Shown here in pieces: positions 25,376 through 36,750 of a stretch of 64,000 bases of DNA (the stretch's first letter is position 1; each line of letters begins with the position of its first letter). Where the stretch lies: assembly GCA_037176845.1 (NCBI GenBank), contig JAYKXP010000006.1, forward strand, positions 62,001 through 126,000, in the 5' to 3' direction. A model generated the notes under the pieces. That model was not told where the DNA came from and ran no database searches. It was given only the letters and a program-made list of their open reading frames with translations. A program made the translations under genes and the position numbers. This DNA comes from Paramarasmius palmivorus (taxonomy: Eukaryota; Basidiomycota; Agaricomycetes; Agaricales; Marasmiaceae).

Positions 25376-27364
25376 CATGTCACTCATAATGGGCGTCTCT
25401 CCATCTCATTGGCAGAAAATGTCGTCCTGCGGGTCGCTGACGCCCGTAATGGTAGTTCGCATTGGCTGGCGAATAATCTTATGGGCGGTCTGAGACCAAA
25501 CTGACAGTTGCTAGGCTGTCTTCCTCGCTTCCTGACCCGACTCTTTTCCGTTCCTCCTGCAATACGGCTTTATCACACCTTACAACAATAAGCTGTGAAC
25601 ATGACTTTATGTGAGGTCAGTTATCATTCTTGACGACATACCTGGACTGTTTCTCATCTACACGATCACAGGCAAACTGCGTAGACAGAGGTGCTACCCA
25701 CAAACTCCAAATGAACCAAAGAAATGAAGATCTCTGCGATTTTGGCGATTCCAGAGTTTGATCTTTGATAGAAGTTAATCGTTTTGAGCTTCTTCCAACA
25801 ATCATCTCTCATACAAAGATGCGGTGCAGAAGGATACCAACATGCCACTTGTGATGAAGGTTCAATTGCAGCGCTGGTCTGCTGGTCTGCTGTTCACCTT
25901 GCATCTCATTCTCAAGCCCCGTGGGCAGATGCACGTCCGGCGGCCTCATAACGCGGTAATTATCGCTTTATCATCCCACATTTCACCCGTGACTCCAGGC
26001 TAATTATCCTGTGGGCAGCGGAATGAAGTTTCTTCCAGGTCCCTGCATAATCCAAGAGTCATACTGCTGAGGAGCTACAGCCTATAACCAATCAGCTTGA
26101 CAGGTGAGACGTCGGCTAGGGTCTTGGTGACATACCACTCTGAGCTGATTAATTGCGCAAAGTCCTAGACGCTCTGACAGCGGTTTCTTTAGAAAGCGGA
26201 GCTCGGGTCAGAATAAACATACGGTATCTACCTTACATCACAGCCTCCAGGTCTCCCACTATCTCAACCTAGCTATCTTCCCGCGATATCATATCAGTAA
26301 TCAGCGTCCAAGTGCGCCGAACATTCATCGACATCCCTCATCTACTTAGTTACATTGAGCGTCGCGCTCTACTGGCCTTAACGCCCTATGCCGATCCCTC
26401 TCCGTTGTCCACTGTCCATCCATCACCGAATCGGCCGATGTTTGCCCTGCGCACTGCTAGCCAAACCTGCCATTTATCTGAATGATCCTTCCTGTCAAAC
26501 TCTTTGGTATCTCACCATGGATAATTACAATTTCTGATTCTGTGATGTGTTCCGTCGAGTTTGACGGTTTGGCCCATTGGGTGACTGATGCGCAAGGAAA
26601 GATCAGGTACCTGGGGTCTTTGAGCTGGGAAAAGGCTTGGATCATCTGAAATTGCGAATCACCAGATAGAGTTTTGACGATGTGGTGTCGATCACCACAT
26701 CCCTCTCGGACCTGGGAAACAGGGCCCAGGCGAGCCAGTTCAAGACTGATATTGGAAAGACAAACGTTTTTTTCTCTTGCATTATCATACTTACGATAAC
26801 TCGACTCAACTCCGGTAAACGGGATCAACTGCACCGGTCCTAGCGATGCGGATGACAAGTAGCGCAGGGTTCTACATACGTAGGTGATATTTTATAATTC
26901 CAGGTTTCTATGTGACACGTCTATGTAAGCTGGAGGTCGAATGCAGGTGTGTGTATGTATGATATGTATGAACAACGACGAGAATTCTATATGCGAAGCA
27001 ATGCTATGTATGAACGAGTATGTATGAACGATGTAGCCCGAACGAGTAATAATAGCCCAAAAGAAAAGGACAAACATAATATAGGTATCAGAACACAGCT
27101 GTTTTATGGCGTGAGGTAGGTATATGCACAACTTGAAAGTGACCGACAATTGATACAGTGATGCGTGATGATGCTGGGACAATGATGATGCTCTATGAAA
27201 TGCAATGTATGAAGAACAATTGGAAGAGGGAGACAGAGTGGATGTAATGGTGCAAATGCACATGCCGCGGAAAAACTCGCTCCTAGTCGAAGAAGACTAA
27301 AATGAGAAGGATAATTCAGTTGCAAGATAGGAGCTTGAGAGCGCAACACACGATACCTTATAGC
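25376..27364. other. Two-kilobase stretch without a recognised gene
   Basis: The largest frame is a 133-residue minus-strand ORF at 26457-26858 without a known motif or supporting splice structure. The right third (26890-27300) is rich in short ATGTATG-like words and probably holds the 3' UTR of the Ser-rich gene. Confidence 0.4.
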
Positions 27365-28126
27365 CTACTGCCTGATTCCACGCATTCTTCCCTTATCTAG
27401 CCGATAAATGAGGAACTTCTTGAAATCAAAGCTCTGAGATGAACACGATAGGTAATCCTCGTCGTCATCTTTGGATCCAGGTAGGAGCCACGGTAAAGCC
27501 ACGGGGGAACCAGACGCAGGAGACAGCGTCGGGCGAGGCGAAGCGGATCCAGTGGTGGTCAAAGCGGAGATACGTTTTTGAGGTGCAGATTCGTGACCGA
27601 ATTCCGGCGTTTTTGGCAGATTTTTGGGGTCGGGATGGAATCCATATATTTTGTGAACGGCCGATGTTCTGATGACTGGTGGGGTGGCTGGTGGGAGAGA
27701 AACAGAAACGGCGCTGGAAGTTGTTAGACCGGGTTCATGTCGGCTATTAAATGAATCGCGGAAACGCGTATGTTTGTTATGAGAAGATGTATACGACTCT
27801 GCGAGAGGAGATGCCGGTGGAATACTGATACTTTGAGAAGGGGTTGAGGAAGGCATGACAGACACCTGTGCCTGCGGCTGAAGAATGACGCACTCGTCGT
27901 CATCTCCCCAGTAGGAACTACGAAAGGAATGACAGGGCGGGGATGATGAATGTGATTCGAAAGGCGACATTTCAAAGAGTAATTCTGGAGAGCATGGAGA
28001 GGGCGAGACGTTGCGTGATGCATGAAGTGGTGAGCGATATCGTGCCTTCGTAGAAAGTGGGATTTCGATGGGCCCACTTGAGGAATTGGAACTAGGAGTA
28101 TGCATATAACGCGATGAATACTCCAT
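27365..28126 (-). CDS. Ser/Pro-rich hypothetical protein
   Basis: Intronless 253-residue frame, not recognised. Composition is Ser/Pro/Thr-rich and disordered, with phosphorylation-like motifs (SPSPCSPELL, PKTPEFGHES, SASPRPTLSPASGSP). Two less degenerate patches stand out: HKIYGFHPDPKNLPKTPEF (residues about 155-173) and, near the C-terminus, DDDEDYLSCSSQSFDFKKF. The start at 28126 is the first Met. Clean length and ordered C-terminal patch favour a real gene. It could be a short regulatory protein or the last exon of a larger gene, since splice-like sites exist upstream. Confidence 0.5.
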   Translation of the reverse strand: MEYSSRYMHTPSSNSSSGPIEIPLSTKARYRSPLHASRNVSPSPCSPELLFEMSPFESHSSSPPCHSFRSSYWGDDDECVILQPQAQVSVMPSSTPSQSISIPPASPLAESYTSSHNKHTRFRDSFNSRHEPGLTTSSAVSVSLPPATPPVIRTSAVHKIYGFHPDPKNLPKTPEFGHESAPQKRISALTTTGSASPRPTLSPASGSPVALPWLLPGSKDDDEDYLSCSSQSFDFKKFLIYRLDKGRMRGIRQ

Positions 28127-29162
28127 ATCTATACCTCTACAATGGATGATATTTTGTTAACGAACAAAGGACTATCGAAAAGTAACGGTACAAGCTCACC
28201 TGGCGAAGTCTAAATCTGCCACGTTCGGGGCCAAACTGGATACGAGATCGGTTTCGTTTCGCTGCTACTCAACGAACACTGAGCTGGATGGTAATCAAGA
28301 ACTGTTGAGCAGGAGAAAAAGTAACGAGACTTACTAGACGGTAAATACTAACTCCCGAGTCCGACCGTTCCAGAGCCCAACCAGAGCCACTTAAGTTTTC
28401 CTACGACCCAGACCCACGCGGTCGAAATGAGGTCGCGACGGCGCCTCCACGTACCACCTCCTCTTTACGAACAATTCAGCGAACGTGAAGAAAGTAGGTT
28501 GGTTGAATAGTCCTCCTTGCGTGTATGGGAGGAGATGGGAGTAGAGTATAGGATTGTGACTGCACGAAAGCAAGGATCAAAAAACTGGAGAAAAATAATT
28601 TCCAATCACAGAGTGCATTGCCTCTTTGAGACATCGGCAACCTTTTCGGTGCCCCGCCTATCACATGATCTAATCGAAATTTGCTAAATTAAATCTGGGG
28701 TAATTTCACCAGGGACATGTCTTTTTAGCTCTTTTTTATCTCGAGGATCGAAAGATAGAGAGCAAGAAAGAAGCTGGCAAGGAATGCAGGTGAGGAAGGA
28801 AGAAACATAGAGGGGAAGGCATGCCACGGAGATTATGCGGTAGCTTGCCAGGCCGACTCCGCGCAGCATGTACATATGGACCAAAAGATACAATGGATAC
28901 CCTTGAGTTTTGAAGAAGGCTCAATAAACAAGAACTTTTGCAGATGCAAGCCCAGAATTCGAGGTCCGAGCCGTCTGAAGCCCAAGATCCGAGTTCTCGA
29001 CGAGTCGACCCTAGATCGTGAATCCATACAAACAAAGCCCAGAACACTTTACATTGTGCAAATCACTTATACGCTACATGTTGGTGTACAATATTTATCC
29101 TGCCTTTCGCTAGAGTCCGTCATAGTACGCATAAAGTAGTTCATAAGATATGAATATTCCAA
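28127..29162. other. Intergenic, about 1 kb
   Basis: Promoter side of the Ser-rich gene and 3' side of vip1. Several short minus-strand frames rich in Ser/Leu but no domain. Nothing further seen. Confidence 0.4.
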
Positions 29163-30307
29163 CTAGACCACAGTAGGAGCAGCTTGAGCAGTTGGGTTAG
29201 GTGGCTCGCCAGAACTCTGAGCTTCGGAACCTCCTGCAGGAGTGTCTTTGTGCGCTGAAATCCTCTTGGCCTCCTCGTGAATATCCAGTACTTGTTTGCT
29301 GGTTGTGGTGTAGTACTTGAGTACAGTCTGGCCCCATGGGGAAGCTAGAGCCTTGGAGTAATACTATCGTAACTTTCGATCAGGGGAACGAAAATGTAGC
29401 GGGAGGCTAAATATACGCACATCGCCGGCAGTTTTGGAGATGCCCTTCTGCTCGTCAATGGTCTTAGCTTGCTGCGTGGCAGCGTTGACGGTCTCTTGTA
29501 CTTTGCCGGATATCGTCTTCTCGGGACCCAATGCTCGAGCGCCGAGGGAGGTGTCAAGGCTCTGGATGTAGGACAGGAAACGGTTGGAAATGCCGCGTTT
29601 TTCTACCAGAACGAAGTCGTGTTAGTACATCTGTGAAATGAAGTTACGACAGACTCACGATCGAGTTCGATGGCACGCTGAAGGATGTTGTCGGAGAGCT
29701 TGTACCCTTTAGCAAGGTACTCGGCCGCAACTGCGATAGCAAAGTAAAGCTGAGTTTCGCGCAATCATACTAGCGAGACGCGTACTCACTCCCAGCACGA
29801 GGCTTGTCAGACTGAGAAATAGGTTCGGAATCGTGATGGTCGTCTTTGTGTGGTTCGTCTTCGTGAGCCACTTCGGATGTAACGTTCAGCGTGGATCCAT
29901 CAAGAGTTCCTCCATTGAGCTTCAAGATATTGTGAGTGAAAAATCTTAAGGCTGGTGGCCAATATAGGACTAGAATCTCGCACCATTAGCGCAGTATTGG
30001 CGGCAGATGCTTTCTCAAAGGTAATCGTCGCCTCGCTTCCTTTGTGCTCGATCGAGAGGATCCTGGACATCGATTAAAACAGAATACTTCGCATATAGTG
30101 ACAGATGACTCACTTTCCACAGAATCTATTTAACAGATTGAATGGTTATTATTCATCGACACCTTTGAGAGCGCAATGACATACGTGAAGAAATCACGGA
30201 GATGATCTTCGGTGGTTGCGGAATTGATTCCTGAAACCTGGATTGCGAGTCAGCATTCTAGAGAAGAGAAAACCGCAGTGGGTACTGACGTGTACTTGTG
30301 CAGACAT
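29163..30307 (-). CDS. vip1: RRM-domain protein, Vip1 family
   Basis: RNA-binding protein related to fission yeast Vip1; role in RNA metabolism is inferred. The N-terminal RRM reads MSAQVHVSGINSATTEDHLR, then a short exon giving FFTFCGK (RNP2/linker), ILSIEHKGSEATITFEKAS and ALMLNGGTLDGSTLNV. The rest is helical and charged: AGIAVAAEYLAKGYKLSD, ILQRAIELDKRRGISNRFL, TISGKVQETVNAATQQAKT and GQTVLKYYTTTSKQVLDIH, ending in a Pro/Ala tail with stop at 29163. At least six exons separated by about 50-nt introns. Met 30307 is chosen because it directly opens the RRM; an in-frame Met at 30379 would add 24 residues of non-conserved sequence. Cytosolic or nuclear; no targeting signal. Confidence 0.85.
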
Positions 30308-30619
30308 GGTGGTTGTGGAGAGAAAGAAAATGAAGTCGTCCCAGCTCTGGAAATGACGCTTTATGGGTGATGTCGTCATAGTACCACGTGATTTCTATTC
30401 TCAATTTCACGCGCCAATGTTCGCTGTAACTTCAAGTACTTACAAAGCCTCTTTTAAGTTTCTCTTCAGCTCCTTGACAATCAAGCGCCAGCTTCACTAG
30501 AAATCCCCGTGGAGTTCATATATTCATGATAATTCGTTGGAATACAAAGAGTCCCAGTCGTTCGAAGTAAATTCGTACACTAATCGTATTTTACGGTCGT
30601 CTTGGCCCTTTCAGTCGCC
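30308..30619. other. Intergenic, vip1 promoter side
   Basis: 312 bp between the vip1 start and the end of the hydrolase gene, both minus strand. No gene seen. Confidence 0.4.
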
Positions 30620-31996
30620 TCATAGCTTTGCTTTGACTCTGGAAGGAATTAAAGTCTCGTTCTTTACCAATGCATCAAATATCACTTCTCCAAGTCGGTC
30701 AGGGACTTCGAGTGGAACCTACACCGCGTGATGAGGGTTTAGCCAGAGGGAATGAAGAGTGGACACGTTACATACCAGATGTCCAACGCCTGGCATAATT
30801 GTCACAGAAGCAAAGGTCCTTCCGGACTTGGGATCTAGTAACGCTTCTTGTGTTCGTTTCGGCCTACGTTTGTCAGGGAGTGTAAAATAGCCCAAAAAGA
30901 GAGGAATCGCACATAAAGTCATGAACTCCTGCAAGAATCAGATGCACTGGCTTCTCCTTGCATGCCTGGGTGAGTGGCTCCACGGGTTTAGTCGCACCAT
31001 CAGGGTCGCGGTACATTGCCTACGTGTTATGAGTCAAGGGTACGACTCAAGCTAACGAGTGGGAGAACTAACGGCTTCCTGATCTCTTGTGCAAGCTAGT
31101 GTCACACCAGGGTATGGATTCTCCTTGTGGAACGAGCCTGGATGAGGTCGAATTCCATGTGCCTTGAAACGAATGCTATTGTCAGAGAGAACACCACGAA
31201 AGCCAATACCACTCACGATGAACACATCCAGTATCCTCGGGTCCCACTTCTTAGTGCTATATTGATGTCCAGCGTTAGGACATGGTGCCACAGACACGAA
31301 CAGGATCCCACCGGTCCCTTTTCTTCAGAGTTAACATGGCTGTGTCTCGATCAGGCCAAACATCCCGCCTCTCGTATGCACCTTTGATTAACAACAGACG
31401 GAGTTTCTTGAGATGTTCTGGGCCGGCGGGAGAGAGCATGGGTTCTATGATGATCAAAGACTTGAAAGCATCTTTCAAAGAGGGCGAAGCGAGTGATTGA
31501 ACGAGCGAAATGGCATTCCCTCCAAGCGAGTGACCAATTCCGATCAACTTGCGTGCTGAAAAGTCCACAGGGCCCGTTGTGAGGAAATGGTGGACCGCTT
31601 GAGCGTATTTGTCGCAGCTGACTGTTCAGAAAGGTTCAGTGTCAATGAAAAAGGACGAAGAAGCACATTAGACGCACAGTTCAAGTACCACTTAGGTTCC
31701 TGCAATATTCTCTCGTTCAATTGCCCGCTTTCTCCGTGATTTGGACAGTCAAGAGACCATATCTCGCGTAGTTTCGTTCCTTGTTTCTGCTTCCTTTTAT
31801 TTTTGCTGTACAATTCGAATATCTTTTGAATGGTCGGCTCCCAAGATTCCTTGTGACTGCTTGTTGCATGTAATAGAAAGAGTGTCCAGCCGCTGGGGTC
31901 GGAGTCGTCGGGCAAGAAGTAACGTTTGGCAGTGAGATGCAAAGGGTAAGAGGAGTCGGGTGGTTTGATGATGGATTCTATCGAAAAGGCCGGCAT
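30620..31996 (-). CDS. Alpha/beta hydrolase with C-terminal PTS1 (-AKL), Lpx1-like
   Basis: Serine hydrolase or lipase-type enzyme, probably peroxisomal. N-terminus MPAFSIESIIKPPDSSYPLH; LFLLHATSSHKESWEP holds the oxyanion region; WSLDCPNHGESG; nucleophile elbow GIGHSLGGNAISLV with Ser in GHSLGG; late catalytic His in VTIMPGVGHLVPLEVP. The final exon ends SRVKAKL followed by TGA at 30620-30622; -AKL is an accepted peroxisomal targeting signal type 1. Several exons; the cap region is split by short introns around 31000-31300. It resembles yeast peroxisomal lipase Lpx1 in domain plan and targeting. Substrate unknown. Start 31996 is the only early Met. Confidence 0.83.
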
Positions 31997-32688
31997 GTTT
32001 GCATGAGCACAACGGGCGGGTGGGATGCTCTGGGATAACGTTGGCCACTAAGGACAGCAGGAATATGACAATGACATGAGGACGTTCGGCTACTTCAAGC
32101 ACCGCAGCCAGCCGGTGAATTCTTCAAAATCTATTGGAATCTATTTCTAGTAGTTCATACGTAGGTAACTACGTACAAGTCATTCTATAAAGTGCGGTCA
32201 GCAGATACTTATGTGTCCGTCAGGATCATTTGGATTCCATTGCAATGCTGTCGGTACAAAAACGATTTGCCGTTGGGAAGGTCGACGCCGGTCGTGTGTT
32301 AAGGAAGCTGTGAAGCTCGATAATATCTGGAACTCTGGGGGTTTCTAACTGTTCATCCAACGAGGTTGAAGGGCTCGAGGCAATGACAGTCTTGCAGCAC
32401 GATTCCATCCACGCTCCAGGCAAGCTCCAGAGATATCGATAGACGTCGTTTAAGCTAGTAGCAAGCTAGACCTATTCGGACAGCCAAGAATAGCCAGGAA
32501 TCCAGCTTTTGTTCGGGATGAGACGGTAGAATTAGAGGCCATGATGATAGCTCAGCGCTCAGCGCTCAGCAAGAACCATTCAAGCGGACCTCTATACACA
32601 AGGTACGACTGATTGAGTCTGCCTAGGGGAGGCGAGATTTTTCGTGCTCGGCAGTTCCCGAATCGGAATCCTCTTTAGCATGGACAGT

Positions 32689-32707
32689 CACGTCGACGGT
32701 CGACGTG
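32689..32707. promoter_or_regulatory. 19-bp perfect inverted repeat
   Basis: CACGTCGAC, one central G, then GTCGACGTG. Each arm has nine matching bases. It could be a dimeric transcription factor site; it lies about 800 bp upstream of the 7-TM gene. Function not shown. Confidence 0.5.
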
Positions 32708-32744
32708 CATTCAACTTTCGACGCTCTCGACACAGGATTTGCAA

Positions 32745-33256
32745 GACTTCCATTACGATGATTGAGAAGATGAAGGCGCATTCTTTGAACGACTATCTCC
32801 AAAACTCTGCGGCAGCGAGTAGTTCGAGTCTAATTTCAAGCCTCAAGTTTGGGTCAGGTCAAATCATGGCCATCATGTTCGTGGTATCAACCAAACTCCA
32901 CATGATCGAGCTTGTAATCAAACTCAAAAGGCGTGTTACTCCAAACTACGTTGTCTTTCCTGGGGTACTCGAGTGTCAAACGCTCGCTCAATCTCCATTA
33001 GAATTCCATTGTGGTGATCAAGAAGGCGAAGGCGCACTCTGACTCTCTTCGAAACTCTGCGGCAGCGAGTGGTTTGAATCTAAATTCAAGCTTCAAGTTC
33101 GGGTCAGGTTAAATCATGACCATCATGTTCATGATATCAACCAAACTCCTCACGACTCTCGAGCTCAGTGGGATCAAGCTCAAACGGCGTATGACTCCAA
33201 ACTGAGCTGTCTTTCTTGGGGCACTGGAGTATCAAAAGCTCGCTCGATCTCATTCT
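32745..33256. repeat. Imperfect direct tandem duplication, unit about 250 bp
   Basis: Copy 1 is about 32745-33000 and copy 2 about 33001-33256. Shared landmarks are aactctgcggcagcgagt (ending 32820 and 33070), the word gggtcaggt followed closely by catcatgttc, atcaaccaaactcc and caaacggcg-like stretches. Substitutions and small indels are spread through the unit, so the duplication is not very recent. No coding frame is preserved in both copies. Confidence 0.75.
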
Positions 33257-33496
33257 ACTAGTATGGAAATTGGAACTTGTCGTCTGAAACGGTATCACGG
33301 AATACATTGATGAATGAGGTTTGACCTCTGCGATACACCCAGCGACGAGATTCGGTCATGATGTTGAACAGAGGGGTGGCATTTCGGGCACAGCAACTGT
33401 TTCTCATGATGGAACTCGTTGAGCACAGATTCTCTACTTCCCCCTTCATGTCGTTGACCGACGTTCAAATTGAAGAATCCGCGTACGTCTGATTCA

Positions 33497-34994
33497 ATGA
33501 CATCCTTTGGCCTGGAAGATTTCCCTGACCTCCAAGTCCTTCACGCTAGTCGCATCTGGGAATATTTGCAGATAGTTGCAATTAGTGAGTCTCTGAGTTT
33601 GTCTTCGTGACATATTGCTAATCCCCAACACAGCGATTCTCGTCTGGGATCACCTCCTCACATTGGGTATTTACGTCACCCTTTGCAAAACGTTTTGATC
33701 TATTACTCCGTGACTTTCAGACATTGAAGTCGATCATCTTTGGAAAAAGCCCCGGAATTTGAGCGGATTTCTGTTCTTCGCAAACCGATACTACAACTTT
33801 TTCTCGAGAATCGTTATTATTGTCGCTGTATTTGACTCCCATATTGGACTCAGGTAAAGTTAAAAACTACATTGAATTCCTTGGCGTCGTGGTACTGACC
33901 CGCAGTTGCCAGTTGTAAACAGCTAATCAGCCTTAAAACTACGGTTCTGTTTATTTCTTCAGTGCTCACTGGAATTGTGATTTCTCTGCGAGTTTATGCC
34001 TTATATGCTTGCAGTAAGCGTATCCTTGCACTTATTGTCTCCGCGGCAACGGTAGCTATCACGATGGCAGCGGTATGGATCCTTGCCTTTGTTTGTGTCT
34101 CCTCAGTATCAATCATGGTTAGGTTTTTGGGTATGCAGCGCGCGATAATCAGTTGCAACTACTGAGACTTTCATCTGGCCGCTGCGCCGAGATTTATGAC
34201 GATAAAACGTGAGTAAACGTATAAATGTACTCTTAATGTCTATCTCTGACTCCGTGTCCTAGTGGTGTCATCAGTAAGCCAGTATAAACTCATCACAGCT
34301 GCTCTGCAAACGAGCGGTGTTTCAATTAGATTTTTTCATTGTTTGGATAGTCGTCTTCGTCTATGACGTCTTCAATTTTTCCCTTGCCGTTTGGAATGCA
34401 TTCGAAACCAGGCGAGAGCTCCGGATCCTAAAGAACAGAACCTCTCTCAAAGTGATCCTTCTCCGTGATGGTACAATCTCAGCTAATTTTCTTAGAGATT
34501 TAATTAATCAGTCTTCACAGGTGTTGCTTACTTCGCGTGAGTCTGCTGCGTGCAAATCTGCCTCTTTTGTGCTTATCGAAAGTTGAATAGCGTAGTTTCC
34601 TTGGCTGTTCTCGCAAACATTCTCTCCTGTTTTGTGAGTTATGTCAGTCTTTCGTATTCAATGTATTTCTGAAAAAGGTCTACAACAGCTGGAAGAGGTA
34701 ACATGGCACTGCTGTAGAATAAATGCACCTTTTCATCTGGTTACAGGGCGTGATGAGGGGAGGTCTAGCGTGGCTTGCAAGCAGGTGAGTTTAACTCGAC
34801 ATCATTTCTATAACTAGCTCTTGACTAGGTTCTGCAGCATATCAGTGGTGTCTCTCTCTCGATTATTCCTGAATCTTCACGAAGTCATGGACAAGGGAGT
34901 CTATGCAAGCAATTGGTCGGGAATACAAAGCGGTGCGGTTGAGACACGGATCGTGTTTGCAGAAAGACAATCAGGCGAAAGTGGGCGGGCCTAA
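33497..34994 (+). CDS. Seven-transmembrane protein with N-terminal DUF6533 domain
   Basis: Fungal multi-pass membrane protein of unknown function, a family expanded in mushrooms. The DUF6533-like start reads LQIVAI, TILVWDHLLTLDIEVDHLW, KKPRNLSGFLFFANRYYNFF. Further membrane segments are TTVLFISSVLTGIVISLRVY, ILALIVSAATVAITMAAVWI and FFIVWIVVFVYDVFNFSLAV, the last followed by the cytosolic NAFETRRELRIL. The C-terminus is SRLFLNLHEVMDKGVYASNW with a hydrophilic tail. The gene has many exons; the acceptor after TTGCCAG near 33913 was chosen because it restores SCKQLISLKT. Middle and late exons are only partly resolved. A receptor-like role has been speculated for the family but is not shown. 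Confidence 0.75.
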
Positions 34995-35185
34995 TCAACT
35001 CTAGGCCTGGCTCGGCTGTCGAGATCTATGTATTCTAAGTATCATGCGTCTGGTACACAAATAAAACAGTATCAAGTATCAAGTATCCACCCAATTGTAA
35101 ATTGTGGCACTGGAGACACGAAGTGATATTTTGTTTTAGGGGCATGTACTCGAGTGTATCCAAGATACTGTAATCTTACATGAAT

Positions 35186-36750
35186 TTATTTCCATGGATC
35201 GAAGAGGACTTTGCCGACATCTCCTTTCTCGAATTTCCTGTACATCTCGGGTGCTTCATCCAGAGGAGCCACTCGATCAACAAGGCTACTAGCCGTACCA
35301 ACCTCGCCAAATACATCTTGTCGTTTCACTAGCCCCAAGTTAGCATCTAATACTACAGAAACAACGGTCAATGACTTACAAAGCAGCTCGGCAGCCAACG
35401 GTACCATTGCCCTTGCCGGACATCTTCCAAAGTCGAGACTGATATTCTTGTTGTACAACTGCCGTCCTGTAAACGGTATTTGCGCAGCTCCATGGACGCC
35501 GACACTCGTAATCGTTCCGAAAGCGCGAACCAAATCAAACGCGAGTTCAAGGGCGTCAATGTGCCCCACCGCCTTTATTTGTGGTGTTAACGAACGAACC
35601 AGAAATGAAGAAAATAGCAACACACCTCGAGGACTCCCGTGCACCCAATGCCGTTCGTCCATTCCGCGACCTTTGCTTTTGCTTCATCAGGAGGCAAGAC
35701 GACAAACTCGCCAAACTGTTTCTTGTCCGCTTCATTCTGCATTACTCGGTCATATACCACCTTCATCTTCTCCCTCCGTCCTTCTAGCAAATCGATTGCT
35801 ACAATCCTATATTTCAGAGAACCCCTCCACAATGCGTCCAACAGGGCGACGATTGCACAAATGCCCACTGGTCCCAAACCAATGACCGCCAAGTTCAGGG
35901 TCTTGTCCTCTTCCTTCATTGTGCTCACGGTAGACGCATTCGAAATAGGGAATGCGAAGTGATCCGGCCATGGCTTTCCATCGCGGATTGTGGCCACTTT
36001 GGGGTGATTGAGTAGTTGTAGAGCGCCAAACACCCCGGTTGGCAGAATGTCCGCTAGCAGAAGTAATGAAGAATCGTTTGGTACCTTTCCAGAAGGGAAG
36101 AGAGTCGACAGAGGCAAAAGCGTCGCTGCAGCATGAGGAACACGGATGAATTGTGCTTGACCGCCTTCGAGAACAGGCGAGCCAAAGAGGAAGCCTGATG
36201 GACATCGACAAGTGTATCCCACTCGGCAGACACTAATGGTGACCGTTAGTCCATAGTGACCGCAGAAGGAAGAATATACGTACTGGCACTCTCCGCAGCT
36301 GACGGTGAAAGGGGCTACCACTTTGTCTCCCACTTTCAATTCGGGCAAGTTTCCTTCTTTCTGAGCGTTTGCCTGGTCTCCAAGCTGGATAACCTCTCCG
36401 ATGAACTCGTGCCCAGAAGTATGAACTTTGTCAACGCCACCATGGCCACGATAGATGTGTAAGTCGCTTCCTATGCATGGTTGAGGCCATAGGGATGCCG
36501 GCTTTTAGCTGCAAACGTACCGCACAATGCACCCAGCTGTGAAGGTATGCAATTCAAACTCCAAGTTGCGAATGATTGGGGGCCAGACTCACAGTCACTT
36601 TTACAATTGCGTCGTCAGGTTTCTCAATCCTGTTAATATAGTAAGAAGCATTCAAGGGTGAGATAAATGAAGGATTGACTTGGGTTTAGGGACATCCTCG
36701 ACTCGGATATCGAAAGACGGGGGATACCAGCGTACTGCTCTGTGCGTCAT
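35186..36750 (-). CDS. Zinc-containing medium-chain alcohol dehydrogenase
   Basis: Cytosolic NAD(P)-dependent oxidoreductase of about 430 residues. The N-terminus MTHRAVRWYPPSFDIRVEDV leads into the catalytic zinc site (LHIYRGHGG, SGHEFIGEV). The structural zinc loop has four Cys in CGECQYCRVGYTCRC. The nucleotide-binding fold is LNLAVIGLGPVGICAIVALL with the acidic residue in IVAIDLLEGRR. C-terminal segments include GHIDALELAFDLVRAFGTI and KFEKGDVGKVLFDPWK with stop at 35186. At least six exons. The GHEFIGEV spacing and the long insert between domains are like fungal glutathione-independent or sugar-alcohol type dehydrogenases; substrate not assigned. Confidence 0.88.

Larger units (their letters stand above)
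31997..33496. other. Intergenic region with palindrome and tandem duplication
   Basis: No convincing gene. It holds a 19-bp palindrome at 32689, an approximately 250-bp direct duplication at 32745-33256, and a GCTCAGC iteration near 32553-32570. A 132-residue open frame crossing repeat copy 1 has no known domain. Confidence 0.45.

Noticed and set aside
26457..26858. A 133-residue minus-strand frame
   Set aside because: No recognised motif, no splice context, and isolated in a gene-poor stretch; could be chance. Not listed as a gene.
35211..35885. A 224-residue plus-strand frame opposite the alcohol dehydrogenase
   Set aside because: Antisense shadow of the confirmed zinc ADH exons.
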